64,000 bases of DNA, taken from NCBI RefSeq assembly GCF_000478885.1, contig NC_022567.1, forward strand, positions 1,116,001-1,180,000. The letters run 5' to 3'. Shown piece by piece: positions 49,365-57,787 of the stretch. Numbering within the stretch: position 1 is the first letter of the stretch; the number at the start of each line of letters is the position of its first letter. Position numbers and translations under genes: made by a program. Under the pieces are notes generated by a model. The model ran no database searches and was not told where the DNA came from. It saw only the letters and a list, made by a program, of their open reading frames with translations. The stretch comes from Adlercreutzia equolifaciens DSM 19450 (lineage in GTDB: Bacteria > Actinomycetota > Coriobacteriia > Coriobacteriales > Eggerthellaceae).

Positions 49365-50156
49365 GTGATTGATCTGACCGTCCCCGAGATCCGACGGAAG
49401 CTGCAGGAGGCCGATGCGGCCGCCTTCGCCGTGCTGGAGCGGTCGCTTGTGGCCGACACGCGCAAGGGCGTGCGGGCCGCCGTGGAGGTGGCGCGGCGCC
49501 GACTTGAGGCCGAGGCCGCCGAGGAGGCGCGGCTCGCGGGGATGTACGCCTTCGAGCGGGAGCTCGCCGCCGAGCGGGGAGGGTCGGTGGTCATCGGGCT
49601 CGATGAGGTGGGACGCGGGCCCTTGGCGGGGCCTTTGGCCGTGGGGGGCGTGGTGCTGGACGCGGACGACCCCATCGCCGGGCTCAACGACTCCAAGCAG
49701 GTGAGGCCGGAGGACCGCGAGGCCATCGCAGGCGAAGTGCGCCGGCGCGCCCGGGCGTGGACGGTGCAGTACGTGGAGCCGGCCGACATCGACCGGGTGG
49801 GCATGACGGCGGCCCTGCGCCGGGCCTTTGCCGCCGCCATCGCCGAGGTGGAGGCCCAAGGCGTCGCGGTGGATGTCGTGCTTCTGGACGGCAACCCGCT
49901 GCATCTTGATCCGCGGGAGGTGAACGTCGTGAAGGGGGACGGGAAGTGTGCCTCCATCGCCGCCGCGTCGCTCGTGGCCAAGGTGGCGCGCGATCATGTG
50001 ATGGAGGCCTATGCCGAGCAGTACCCCGGCTACGGTTTCGAATCGAACAAGGGGTACGGCTCCGAGGGCCATATGGCCGCCATCCGCGAGCGGGGGCTTT
50101 GCCCCATCCACCGCCGCAGCTTCTGCTCCTTTGCCGCCCAGGAGAGCCTGTTCTAG
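49365..50156 (+). CDS. rnhB: Ribonuclease HII
   Basis: The 263-residue protein has the RNase HII core VIGLDEVGRGPLAGP (D80, E81, with GRG at 83-85), GLNDSKQV, and the C-terminal VAKVARDHVM and YGFESNKGYGSEGHM. It removes ribonucleotides from DNA. About 70 residues precede the catalytic core and form a charged helix, longer than in E. coli. GTG 49365 is chosen because AAGGAG lies 6 bases before it and the upstream residues come from the rplS terminator. It is part of the conserved actinobacterial rplS-rnhB-yraN-yifB-dprA order. Confidence 0.93.
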   Translation: MIDLTVPEIRRKLQEADAAAFAVLERSLVADTRKGVRAAVEVARRRLEAEAAEEARLAGMYAFERELAAERGGSVVIGLDEVGRGPLAGPLAVGGVVLDADDPIAGLNDSKQVRPEDREAIAGEVRRRARAWTVQYVEPADIDRVGMTAALRRAFAAAIAEVEAQGVAVDVVLLDGNPLHLDPREVNVVKGDGKCASIAAASLVAKVARDHVMEAYAEQYPGYGFESNKGYGSEGHMAAIRERGLCPIHRRSFCSFAAQESLF

Positions 50157-50163
50157 GGATTTT

Positions 50164-50218
50164 GCGACGCTAGTGCGACGCTAGTGCGACGCTGTTGCGA
50201 CGCCAGTGCGACGCCAGT
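50164..50218. repeat. 11-bp tandem repeat, five copies
   Basis: Five adjacent 11-base units follow the consensus GCGACGCYAGT: two GCGACGCTAGT, one GCGACGCTGTT and two GCGACGCCAGT. It directly adjoins the dispersed 55-bp repeat copy B. Copy A at 7.2 kb has no such tandem array. Confidence 0.8.
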
Positions 50219-50273
50219 GCGGTCGGCGCGAGGAACGAAACGGGACATTCCCGCGTCATTTTTACGGTCGTGC
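50219..50273 (-). repeat. Dispersed 55-bp repeat, copy B
   Basis: This is the reverse complement of 7210-7264 at about 50 of 55 positions. It lies between rnhB and yraN, next to the 11-bp tandem array. The matching sequence could encode similar short peptides in both places, but neither reading frame has a convincing gene. Confidence 0.7.
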
Positions 50274-50315
50274 TCGACTAAGGTGTGCTCCATCGAGAGG
50301 AAAGGAGCGCACCTT

Positions 50316-50816
50316 ATGGCTGCGAGCAGTGAGGCGGGCGTGTTGGAGCGTCCCGCAATTAAGGAGAAGAAGGCCAAGTCCGCGTCGGCACCCAAACGCA
50401 AGGCGAGAGAGGGATCGAGGAAGCGGCGGCCTGCCGACCCGAACGCCCAGGGACGCCGCAACCAGGCGCTGGGGGCGCGGGGCGAGGAGGCGGCCGCGCG
50501 GTTCCTCCAGCGCAACGGCTACACCATCCTCGAGCGCAACTGGACCTGTTTCGCCGGGGAGGCCGATATCATCGCCGTCAACGACGAGGCGCTCGTGTTC
50601 GTCGAGGTGAAGACGCGCCGCAACGCCGACAAGGGGCTGCCCAGCGAGGCGGTCACCCGGGCCAAGCGCGAGAAGTACGAGCGCATCGCCCTCGCCTACA
50701 TCCAAGACCATTTCTTCGGCGAGGCCGTGGTGCGCTTCGATGTGGTGGCCATTATCGTGCTCTCCGACGACCGCGCCTTCATCCGGCACCATCTGGGCGC
50801 CTATTCGGTGGGTTGA
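50316..50816 (+). CDS. YraN/UPF0102 endonuclease-like protein
   Basis: The 166-residue protein has a basic N-terminal stretch of about 50 residues, then the UPF0102 core: GRRNQALGARGEEAAARFL, ILERNWTCFAGEADIIA and VFVEVKTRRNADKG, with the E-x(n)-D-x(n)-ExK nuclease-like motif. The role is thought to be in DNA processing but is not firmly known. ATG 50316 follows AAAGGAG. The yifB start lies 3 bases after its stop. Confidence 0.88.
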   Translation: MAASSEAGVLERPAIKEKKAKSASAPKRKAREGSRKRRPADPNAQGRRNQALGARGEEAAARFLQRNGYTILERNWTCFAGEADIIAVNDEALVFVEVKTRRNADKGLPSEAVTRAKREKYERIALAYIQDHFFGEAVVRFDVVAIIVLSDDRAFIRHHLGAYSVG

Positions 50817-50819
50817 GCC

Positions 50820-52316
50820 GTGGCGCGGGGTCAATGCGCCGTCACGGGGGCGACGGTTCGCGGCGTGGAAGTGGTGCCGGTGCGGGTCGAGGTGGTCGTT
50901 TCCGGCGGCCTGCCGGGCATGGCCATCGTGGGCATGCCGGATGCGGCCATCCAGGAGGCGCGGGAGCGGGTGCGCGCCGCGCTGCGGGCAGCGGGGTTCT
51001 CCATGCCGGGGGAGAAGATCGTCGTGAACCTGGCGCCGAGCCATCTGCGCAAGACGGGTTCGGGGTTCGACCTTCCCATAGCCTTGGGCATTCTGGCGGC
51101 CACGGGGCAGATCGATCCGGCTTGGGCGCGGGACGCGCTCTACGTGGGCGAGCTCTCGCTGGATGGGCGGGTGCGGCCGGTGGCGGGCACGCTCGCCTGC
51201 GCCATCTGCGCCCGGCGCCTCGGGCTGGACTTCGTCTGCGCCGCCGACAGCGATCCGGTGCCCTTAGACGACGTGCGGCTGCTCGCTATGACGTCGCTGG
51301 TTCAGGCGGCCCGTGAGGGAGGCGCGGCAGCGGTGCTGCCGGCCCACGGGGGACGGGCGGCCCCGGCGGCCGTCGAGGCGCTCGACTTCGCGGAGGTCGC
51401 GGGCCACGAGACGGCCAAGCGGGCCTTCCAGATCGCCGCGGCCGGCGGTCACGGGCTGCTCATGATGGGACCGCCCGGGTCGGGCAAGACCATGCTCGCC
51501 TCCCGAGTGCCCACCATCATGCCGCCGCTCTGTCCCGACGAGATGCTGGAGGCGGCCGTGGTCCATTCCGTGGCCGCCGAGCCCATCGATGCCATCATCG
51601 CGGGCCAGCGCCCCTTCCGCCATCCGCATCACAGCGCCACGTTGGCCGGGCTCGTGGGAGGCGGCAGCCCCCTGCGGCCGGGCGAGGTGTCCCTGGCCCA
51701 CCACGGAGTGCTCTTCTTGGACGAGCTGGCGGAGTTCAAAAGCTCGGTTTTGCAGGGTATACGCCAGCCCATGGAGAGCGGATCGGTGATGCTCACCCGG
51801 GCCGACGGCAACGTGACCTTCCCGGCGCGGTTCGTGCTCGTGGCGGCCAGCAACCCGTGTCCCTGCGGGTACTTCGGCGACGAGGAGCGGGAGTGCACCT
51901 GCACGGTGCCCCAGATCCGGGGCTACCAGAACCGCATAGGCGGACCGCTCATCGATCGCATCGACCTGCATCTGGATGTCCGCCGCATTCGTCCGGCAGA
52001 GATTTTGGAACGGAAGCGGGGGACGAGCTCCGCGCAGCTGCGGGAGGGGGTGATGGCGGCCCGGGACTTCGCCTCGTGGCGCGCATCGCAGATGGCCGAG
52101 AAGGGGTCTGATGGCTCCATAGAGGCCTTGGCCGACGGGCCGCGCCGCTTCATGATCGCCCAGGCGGAGCTGCGCGCCATGAGCGGCAGGGCCATCACGC
52201 GCACGCTCGCGGTGGCCCGCACCATCGCCGACCTGGCGGAATCCCAGGAAATCGAGAGCGCGCACATCGCGGAGGCCGTGAACTTCCGCGTGCGCGATGG
52301 AATAGGAGGAAAGTGA
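50820..52316 (+). CDS. YifB/ComM family Mg chelatase-like AAA ATPase
   Basis: The 498-residue protein has an N-terminal domain (VEVVPVRVEVVVSGGLPGMA), the Walker A MGPPGSGKTMLA, Walker B LFLDELAEF and a cysteine cluster CPCGYFGDEERECTC. It ends with a C-terminal Mg_chelatase domain. In Vibrio and Haemophilus, ComM is a hexameric helicase that promotes branch migration in natural transformation; homologues are also common in non-competent bacteria. Translation starts with GTG 3 bases after yraN, and dprA follows at 3 bases. Confidence 0.92.
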   Translation: MARGQCAVTGATVRGVEVVPVRVEVVVSGGLPGMAIVGMPDAAIQEARERVRAALRAAGFSMPGEKIVVNLAPSHLRKTGSGFDLPIALGILAATGQIDPAWARDALYVGELSLDGRVRPVAGTLACAICARRLGLDFVCAADSDPVPLDDVRLLAMTSLVQAAREGGAAAVLPAHGGRAAPAAVEALDFAEVAGHETAKRAFQIAAAGGHGLLMMGPPGSGKTMLASRVPTIMPPLCPDEMLEAAVVHSVAAEPIDAIIAGQRPFRHPHHSATLAGLVGGGSPLRPGEVSLAHHGVLFLDELAEFKSSVLQGIRQPMESGSVMLTRADGNVTFPARFVLVAASNPCPCGYFGDEERECTCTVPQIRGYQNRIGGPLIDRIDLHLDVRRIRPAEILERKRGTSSAQLREGVMAARDFASWRASQMAEKGSDGSIEALADGPRRFMIAQAELRAMSGRAITRTLAVARTIADLAESQEIESAHIAEAVNFRVRDGIGGK

Positions 52317-52319
52317 CCG

Positions 52320-53267
52320 ATGCCGGTGAAGGTAATGAGATTGGAAGGGGAGCGCTTCGAGCTTGCCTTGGAGGATTCGCTGTTCCCGAAGGCGCTGAAG
52401 AGCATACCCCACCCGCCGGCGCGCCTGTACGGTGTGGGCCGCCCCGGCGCGCTGGCCGAGGGACTGGCCGTCGTGGGTGCGCGGCGCGCGACGCCCTACG
52501 GGCGCGGCTGCGCCAAGCGCTTTGCCGCAGCCGCAGCCGAGCGCGGCGTCGCCATCATCTCCGGGGGCGCGCGGGGCTGCGACGCCGTGGCCCACGAGGC
52601 GGCCCTGGCCGCGGGCGCGCCCACGGTGGCCTTCCTCGGGGGCGGCTGCAACCAGCTGTACCCGGCGGAGAACGCGGGGCTCTTCCAGCGCATCGTGGCG
52701 GCAGGCGGCGCGGTGGTCTCCGAGCACGAATGGGACTTCCCGCCCCAGCCCCACACCTTCCGCGCCCGCAACCGGCTCATTGCGGGGCTCTCCCGGGCCA
52801 CGCTCATCGTGGAGGCGGGGCTGCCCTCGGGCACGTTCTCCACGGCCGACGAGGCGCTGCTCGCGGGCCGGGAGGTATGGGTGGTGCCCGGGGCCATCAC
52901 CTCTGCGGCGTCGAAGGGGGCGAACCGCCTGCTGTACCAGGGGGCGCTTCCTATCGTCGACGACGATGCCTTCGCCGATGCGCTCTTCTCAACCTTCGGT
53001 TGTCTGAAGGAGCAGCGGGCCGAGGCTGCGGACGATCGCGGCAAGGCGAGTCAGCCCTATCGCGGCGAGGAGGCTCTGCTCGCGGCGCTGCAAGCGGAGC
53101 CTTTGGGCATGGAGGCCCTGCGTCAGTTGGCCGAGGACCATGCTCCGGCTGGCGACACGTTCACCTGGCTCATGATTTGGCTCGCCGAGGCCCAGCGCGA
53201 CGGGCTCATCGCCCAGTACCCCGACGGGCGCTACGGCCCGCATCCGGCCCTGCGGACGGCGGTATAG
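52320..53267 (+). CDS. dprA: DNA-processing protein DprA
   Basis: The 315-residue protein has the Rossmann-like DprA domain: VGARRATPYGRGCAKRFA, IISGGARGCDAVAHEAAL, LGGGCNQLYPAEN, and PHTFRARNRLIAGLSRATLI followed by SGTFSTADEAL. A C-terminal winged helix (about 255-310) matches the usual extension. DprA loads RecA on incoming single-stranded DNA. It follows yifB by 3 bases. comF elsewhere in the window makes transformation possible, but no uptake machinery is seen. Confidence 0.93.
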   Translation: MPVKVMRLEGERFELALEDSLFPKALKSIPHPPARLYGVGRPGALAEGLAVVGARRATPYGRGCAKRFAAAAAERGVAIISGGARGCDAVAHEAALAAGAPTVAFLGGGCNQLYPAENAGLFQRIVAAGGAVVSEHEWDFPPQPHTFRARNRLIAGLSRATLIVEAGLPSGTFSTADEALLAGREVWVVPGAITSAASKGANRLLYQGALPIVDDDAFADALFSTFGCLKEQRAEAADDRGKASQPYRGEEALLAALQAEPLGMEALRQLAEDHAPAGDTFTWLMIWLAEAQRDGLIAQYPDGRYGPHPALRTAV

Positions 53268-53355
53268 GCCATGGCTGTGTCAATAGGGAGAAGCTGGGGC
53301 GCCCAAGCGGAATTGACGGGCCTTGCGGCACCGTTGTTTGGTATCCTTTTGCCCC

Positions 53356-54720
53356 ATGAGCAATACGGTAACCATAGTAGGCGCAGGACTGGCGGGCAGC
53401 GAGGCGGCCCTGAGCCTCGCCTCGCGCAGAATCTCCGTGCGCCTTGTCGAGATGCGCCCCGCGCATCCGACCGCCGTGCACCATACGGGGGACGCGGCCG
53501 AGCTCGTCTGCTCCAACTCGCTCAAGAGCACCAAGCCCGACAGCGCGGCGGGGCTCTTGAAGGCGGAGCTCGCGACTCTGGGATCGCCGCTGATCGCGGC
53601 GGCGAAGCGCCATGCGGTGGCCGCGGGCGGCGCGTTGGCGGTGGATCGGGTGCTGTTCTCCCAGGACGTGACGCGCCAGGTGGAGGAGCATCCCCTCATT
53701 GCGGTGGAGCGCCGCGAGGCGACGGACATCCCCTCCCTTGTCGCCGGCTCGGACGCGATCGTCTTGGCGAGCGGCCCGCTCACCTCCGATGCGCTCTCGT
53801 CGTCGCTTATGGCCCTGACGGGGCGAGACGCCCTGGCCTTCTACGACGCCGCGGCGCCGGTGGTGATGGCGGATTCCATCGACTTCGGGAAGGTGTTTCG
53901 CCAAAGCCGCTACGAGGACGCCGGTGCCGGCGGGGACTACCTGAACGCCCCGTTCACCCGGGAGGAGTACGACGCCTTCATCGAGCAGCTTCTCGCGGCC
54001 GAGCGCGTCATCGCGAAGGACTTCGAGACCCGCGAGCTGTTCCAGGCCTGCCAGCCCATCGAGGAGATAGCCCGGGCCGGCCGCGACGCCCCGCGCTTCG
54101 GCACCCTGAAGCCGGTGGGGCTCACCGATCCGCGCACGGGGCGCCGCCCTTGGGCGGCTTTGCAGCTGCGCGCCGAGGACGCCCACGGCGCCAGCTACAA
54201 CCTCGTCGGGTTCCAGACCAACCTCACCTTCCCCGAGCAGCGCCGCGTGTTTCGCATGATCCCCGGCCTGGAAGAGGCGGAGTTCGCGCGCTACGGCGTC
54301 ATGCACCGCAACACCTTCATCGACGCGCCGCGGCTGCTCGACCGTCGTAACCGGCTCGTCACGCCGCAAGCGGACGTCCTCGGCGTCCCCGTCTACGTGG
54401 CGGGGCAGCTTGCCGGCACCGAGGGCTACTGCGAGGCCATCCGCAGCGGGCTGCACGTCGCGCTGGCCGTGACCGCCGACCTTGCGGGGATCGCGCTGCC
54501 GGAGCTGCCGACGGAGACGGTGTTCGGGGCGCTTCTGGCCTACGCCACGGATCCGGCGACGAAGGACTACCAGCCCATGCACGTGAACTTCGGGCTCATG
54601 GCTCCGCTCTCGCCCCCGGTGCGCAACAAGCGCGCCCGCTACCAGGCCTACGCCGATCGCGCCAACGAGGCGCTTGCGGGCTACAAGGAGGCCCTGGCCG
54701 AGGCGGGGCTGCTGCCGTGA
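53356..54720 (+). CDS. trmFO: Methylenetetrahydrofolate-tRNA-(uracil-5-)-methyltransferase TrmFO
   Basis: The 454-residue flavoprotein has the FAD motif VGAGLAGSEAALSLA, the conserved LVCSNSLKS segment, and the C-terminal PVYVAGQLAGTEGYCEAIRSG. It makes m5U54 in tRNA using folate. There is no Shine-Dalgarno before ATG 53356; instead TATCCT lies 8 bases upstream (53342-53347), which fits transcription starting at the ATG itself. That suggests a leaderless mRNA. Its last 4 bases overlap the xer gene. Confidence 0.93.
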   Translation: MSNTVTIVGAGLAGSEAALSLASRRISVRLVEMRPAHPTAVHHTGDAAELVCSNSLKSTKPDSAAGLLKAELATLGSPLIAAAKRHAVAAGGALAVDRVLFSQDVTRQVEEHPLIAVERREATDIPSLVAGSDAIVLASGPLTSDALSSSLMALTGRDALAFYDAAAPVVMADSIDFGKVFRQSRYEDAGAGGDYLNAPFTREEYDAFIEQLLAAERVIAKDFETRELFQACQPIEEIARAGRDAPRFGTLKPVGLTDPRTGRRPWAALQLRAEDAHGASYNLVGFQTNLTFPEQRRVFRMIPGLEEAEFARYGVMHRNTFIDAPRLLDRRNRLVTPQADVLGVPVYVAGQLAGTEGYCEAIRSGLHVALAVTADLAGIALPELPTETVFGALLAYATDPATKDYQPMHVNFGLMAPLSPPVRNKRARYQAYADRANEALAGYKEALAEAGLLP

Positions 54721-55685
54721 CGGGGCGCAAAGGCGCTGGCGGCGGAAACGCCGCCGACGGGGCGCCGCTGCCCGGCGAAGAGGCGGTGGCGCGGTTCGGC
54801 GATCACCTCGCCTCCGAGATGGGCGCCTCGACCCATACGGTGCGCGCCTATCGCGAGGACATGGAGGCCTACCTGCGCTGGGCGCAGCGGGCGGGCGTCG
54901 ATCCGCTCGCTCCCACCTACCGCCAGCTGAGGCGCTACCTCGCCGAGCTCGACCAGGCGCGCTACGCCCGCACCACCATCAAGCGGCACCTGTCGTCTCT
55001 GCGCACGTTCTTCCGCTGGGCGTGCGTGACCGGTCTCGCCCCGGCCGATCCCGCCAGCGTGCTGTCGGCCCCCAAGGTCGACCGCCGGCTCCCGAAGGTC
55101 GTGTCCGACGGCGACGTGGAGCGCCTGCTGGCCGTCTACGGCCCGACCGACGCCGACGGCGCGCCCCGCGAGCAGACGGCGGCGCAGATGCGCGACGCGG
55201 CGCTCCTGGAATTTTTGTTCTCCTGCGGCGCCCGCGTCTCCGAGGCCTCCGGGCTCCTCCTTTCCTGGGTGAACTTCCCCGAGCGCGAGGTGAAGGTGTT
55301 CGGCAAGCGCGCCAAGGAGCGCATCGTGCCCTTGAGCCGCCGGGGCGCCGAGGCCATGGCCCGCTATCTCGAGAAGGCGCGGCCGGAGCTGCTCGGCGAC
55401 AGGCAGAGCGACTACTTCTTCGTCAGCAACCGGGGCAACCAGATGAAGCCCGACGGCATCCGCAAGATGTTCAAGCGCGCTCTGGCCGCTGCGGGGTTGG
55501 ACGAGTCGCTCTCGCCCCATGCCCTGCGCCACTCCTTCGCCACCGATCTTCTGGAGGGCGGCGCCGATCTGCGCAGCGTCCAGGACATGCTGGGGCACGC
55601 GAGCCTCACCACCACGCAGATCTACACCCACGTGACCCCGGAGCGCCTGAAGGAGATCCACGGCCTCGCCCATCCGCGCGCGTAA
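54717..55685 (+). CDS. Tyrosine recombinase XerC/XerD family
   Basis: The 322-residue protein has an N-terminal core-binding SAM-like domain (ASTHTVRAYREDMEAYLRWA) and a catalytic domain with the Arg in GARVSEA, Lys in FGKRAKERIV, HALRHSFATDLLEGG, GHASL and the nucleophilic Tyr in TTQIYTHVT. It probably resolves chromosome dimers. It is a XerD- or XerC-like single-gene copy in an actinobacterial position and I do not decide which. GTG 54717 overlaps the trmFO stop by 4 bases. A dif site is not obvious nearby. Confidence 0.9.
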   Translation: MTGRKGAGGGNAADGAPLPGEEAVARFGDHLASEMGASTHTVRAYREDMEAYLRWAQRAGVDPLAPTYRQLRRYLAELDQARYARTTIKRHLSSLRTFFRWACVTGLAPADPASVLSAPKVDRRLPKVVSDGDVERLLAVYGPTDADGAPREQTAAQMRDAALLEFLFSCGARVSEASGLLLSWVNFPEREVKVFGKRAKERIVPLSRRGAEAMARYLEKARPELLGDRQSDYFFVSNRGNQMKPDGIRKMFKRALAAAGLDESLSPHALRHSFATDLLEGGADLRSVQDMLGHASLTTTQIYTHVTPERLKEIHGLAHPRA

Positions 55686-55891
55686 GTCGCCCCCTACGGT
55701 TGGGCGCACTGCGGCCGATATGTGCGTAATTTACAAACGGCGAACAGGGGCGTTGCGCGGGGTCATCGGGGCGGTTGCGCCATCGTGACTAGTGGCTTTT
55801 TCGGGTCTTCCCCTCCTGTGTTTTGTGCAAGAATCACGGTGACGATCCAGATGGACCGTCGATCGGACGGATTGCGCGGAAGGGAGGAGCC
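55686..55891. other. Intergenic region without a gene
   Basis: The 206 bases after xer hold no supported gene. A short GCCCCCTACGGT near 55689 resembles the end of the paired palindromes at 17.6 kb. The promoter of the small gene at 55892 must lie here, but no clear -35/-10 pair stands out. Confidence 0.3.
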
Positions 55892-55990
55892 ATGAGTCGC
55901 AAGAAGGCGAAGATGCTGTTTTGGGCGGCGCTCGTCGTGCTCGCCTACATTCCCTACCTCATGCAGTCCGCCAGCCACGCCGTCATGTAG
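55892..55990 (+). CDS. 32-residue single-helix membrane peptide
   Basis: The peptide starts MSRKKAKMLF and continues with WAALVVLAYIPYLMQSASH, so it has a basic N-terminus followed by one hydrophobic helix. The ATG is preceded by a strong GGGAGGAG at 7 bases, and a rho-independent terminator follows 32 bases after the stop, so it is a complete transcription unit. It is too short to be assigned. Small proteins of this form can modulate a transporter or be toxins. The downstream MFS transporter is in the same orientation but separated by the terminator. Confidence 0.65.
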   Translation: MSRKKAKMLFWAALVVLAYIPYLMQSASHAVM

Positions 55991-56022
55991 CTTCCGGATA
56001 CGCCACAGCGGAAACCCACACA

Positions 56023-56050
56023 GGAGCCCTCGGGGGAGAGGGCTCCTTTT
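56023..56050 (+). terminator. Rho-independent terminator after the small membrane peptide
   Basis: GGAGCCCTC and GAGGGCTCC form a perfect 9-bp stem around a 6-base loop, followed by TTTT. Confidence 0.85.
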
Positions 56051-56301
56051 GCGCTCGCTGTCGGTTGCGGGGAGCGCTTGGCCAGCTGCTCGCGGCGGCC
56101 ACCGTCGGCGGCTTTAAGGCGGCGGCGGGCGGCACGGGACTCCGAACCCTCGCGCGGCTTGCGGGGCCGTTTCATCGCTGAGTGGAAAACTCAGCGCAAT
56201 CCCTTGAATTCCCCTGAAGCGAGGTTCATACTTCACCCACCCTTTCGGGATATCCGTTCCCGAAAGGCAGGCTGGCACATCTCGTTCAAACGGAGGAAAG
56301 G

Positions 56302-57621
56302 ATGCACAAAGAGGAGCTCACCGACGGGCAGTCCCTGCGCGGGTTCGCGCTCGCCACCATCGCGTTTCTGGCCATTTTCGCCGCCACGGCGATCCCGATT
56401 CCCCTCTATGCCGACTACCAGGCCACCATCGGGCTCACCACGGCGGATATCTCCAACACGATGTTCACCTACCTCACCGGCGTGGCCTTGACGCTCTTGC
56501 TCGCCGGGCGCATCTCCGACGCCTTCGGGCGCACTCCCGTGACCAGCCTCACCCTCATGCTCGCCATCGTCGGCTGCATCATGTTCATGATGGCGGACAG
56601 CGGCGCGGCCGTGCTTGCCGCCCGCTTCGTCCAAGGGCTCTCGGCCGGTCTCGGCATGAGCGCCGTGTCGGCCCTGGTCATCGACTGCGTGGGGGAGAAG
56701 CACCTCGGCTGGGGATCCACTGTTGCCAGCTGCGGTGCCATGGTGGGCATCATGATCGGATCGGTGGCCGTGGGCGTCCTCTACGACGTCGTGCCGAGCA
56801 TCGCCGTGCTCTACGGCATCATGATCGTCATTCTGGCCGTGTGCCTGTTCCTCATGCCCGTGGTGCACGAGCCCCTCGACCAGACGCTCTCGCTGCGCGC
56901 CGTCATGAGGGTGCGCGTCTACATCCCCACCGACAACCGGCGCCTGTTCGCCGTGGTGGCCGTGTGCTACCTGGCCACCTGGCTCGTCTCCTGCTTCTAC
57001 CAGTCGTTCTCGGCGCCCATCGCCCAGCAGTGCTTCGGCGAGACCTCGCCTCTGGCCGGGTCGGTCATTCTGGCCCTCATCATGGCGCCGTCGCTTCTCG
57101 GCGGCCCCCTCGTGCAGCGCTTCGAGCCCAAGCGCACCCTCGTCGTCTCCATGGCGGCCGTGACGGCCACCACGGCGCTGATGGCGCTGTTCGTCCTCAT
57201 GGGCGCCGAGCTTCTGTTCATGGCCGACTGCGCCCTGTTCAGCTTCGCCATGGGCGTGGCGGTGTCCGTGTCGCTGCGCCTTCTGCTTCTGCGCGTGAGC
57301 GTGCTGCGCGTCTCGGCCATCCTCGCCTCGGTGAACCTCGTGGCCTACGCCGGCTCGGCGATCACCGGCGTGATCTGCGGCATCCTTCTGGAGGCGACCT
57401 CCTTCGCCTTCGTGTTCGCCGCCATGGCCGCCGTGCTCGTCGCTGCCAGCCTGTTCGTGACGGTCTGCCTGCGGGCGCCCAGCGAGAAGAAGAAGGACGG
57501 CCGCCTCACGCTGTCCCGTTTCCGGAAGATGAAGGGCATGGGGGAGTCCTCGGCGCCCGAGCCCGCGACGGGGGAGGCCGCTCCCGAGGATGCCTCCGTC
57601 GCTGCCCCCGCGCTCATATAA
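56302..57621 (+). CDS. Major facilitator superfamily transporter
   Basis: The 439-residue protein has twelve predicted membrane helices with the MFS inter-helix motif GRISDAFGRTPV after helix 2 and a long central loop. The tail (about 400-439) is polar with EPATGEAAPED and is cytoplasmic. The substrate is unknown; the layout is that of a drug/metabolite exporter. AAAGG precedes the ATG. About 55 bases upstream, CCTTTCGGG and CCCGAAAGG form a hairpin (about 56247-56273) that could be regulatory. There is no adjacent regulator. Confidence 0.8.
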   Translation: MHKEELTDGQSLRGFALATIAFLAIFAATAIPIPLYADYQATIGLTTADISNTMFTYLTGVALTLLLAGRISDAFGRTPVTSLTLMLAIVGCIMFMMADSGAAVLAARFVQGLSAGLGMSAVSALVIDCVGEKHLGWGSTVASCGAMVGIMIGSVAVGVLYDVVPSIAVLYGIMIVILAVCLFLMPVVHEPLDQTLSLRAVMRVRVYIPTDNRRLFAVVAVCYLATWLVSCFYQSFSAPIAQQCFGETSPLAGSVILALIMAPSLLGGPLVQRFEPKRTLVVSMAAVTATTALMALFVLMGAELLFMADCALFSFAMGVAVSVSLRLLLLRVSVLRVSAILASVNLVAYAGSAITGVICGILLEATSFAFVFAAMAAVLVAASLFVTVCLRAPSEKKKDGRLTLSRFRKMKGMGESSAPEPATGEAAPEDASVAAPALI

Positions 57622-57654
57622 CCTGAGCGCTCATCTATGCAAAATCCGTGAACC

Positions 57655-57668
57655 CGAACAAAAGTTCC
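57655..57668. promoter_or_regulatory. LexA (SOS) box upstream of uvrA
   Basis: CGAACAAAAGTTCC matches the Gram-positive SOS box CGAACnnnnGTTCG with one mismatch at the last base. A TAGAAT -10 is at 57701-57706 and uvrA starts at 57788. This is where LexA would block transcription. Confidence 0.65.
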
Positions 57669-57787
57669 CTAAATTGCTAGCCAGCGGCCGCGCGAATCGC
57701 TAGAATACGCAGGCGAAACAAGAGAATTCGGCAACGGGCGGCCCGCGCGGCGCCCGTTGCTTCACGTCTGCGAAGGAAATCCAGCCA

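Noticed and set aside
50164..50218. Short CRISPR array
   Set aside because: The units are 11 bases and directly adjacent, with no spacers; no cas gene is in the window.
50184..50315. N-terminal extension of yraN by 44 residues
   Set aside because: It is encoded by the tandem and dispersed repeats; ATG 50316 has a strong AAAGGAG before it.
54717..55685. Integrase of a mobile element
   Set aside because: The gene is co-translated with trmFO in a housekeeping order and has no attachment site or cargo nearby, so a chromosomal Xer is more likely.
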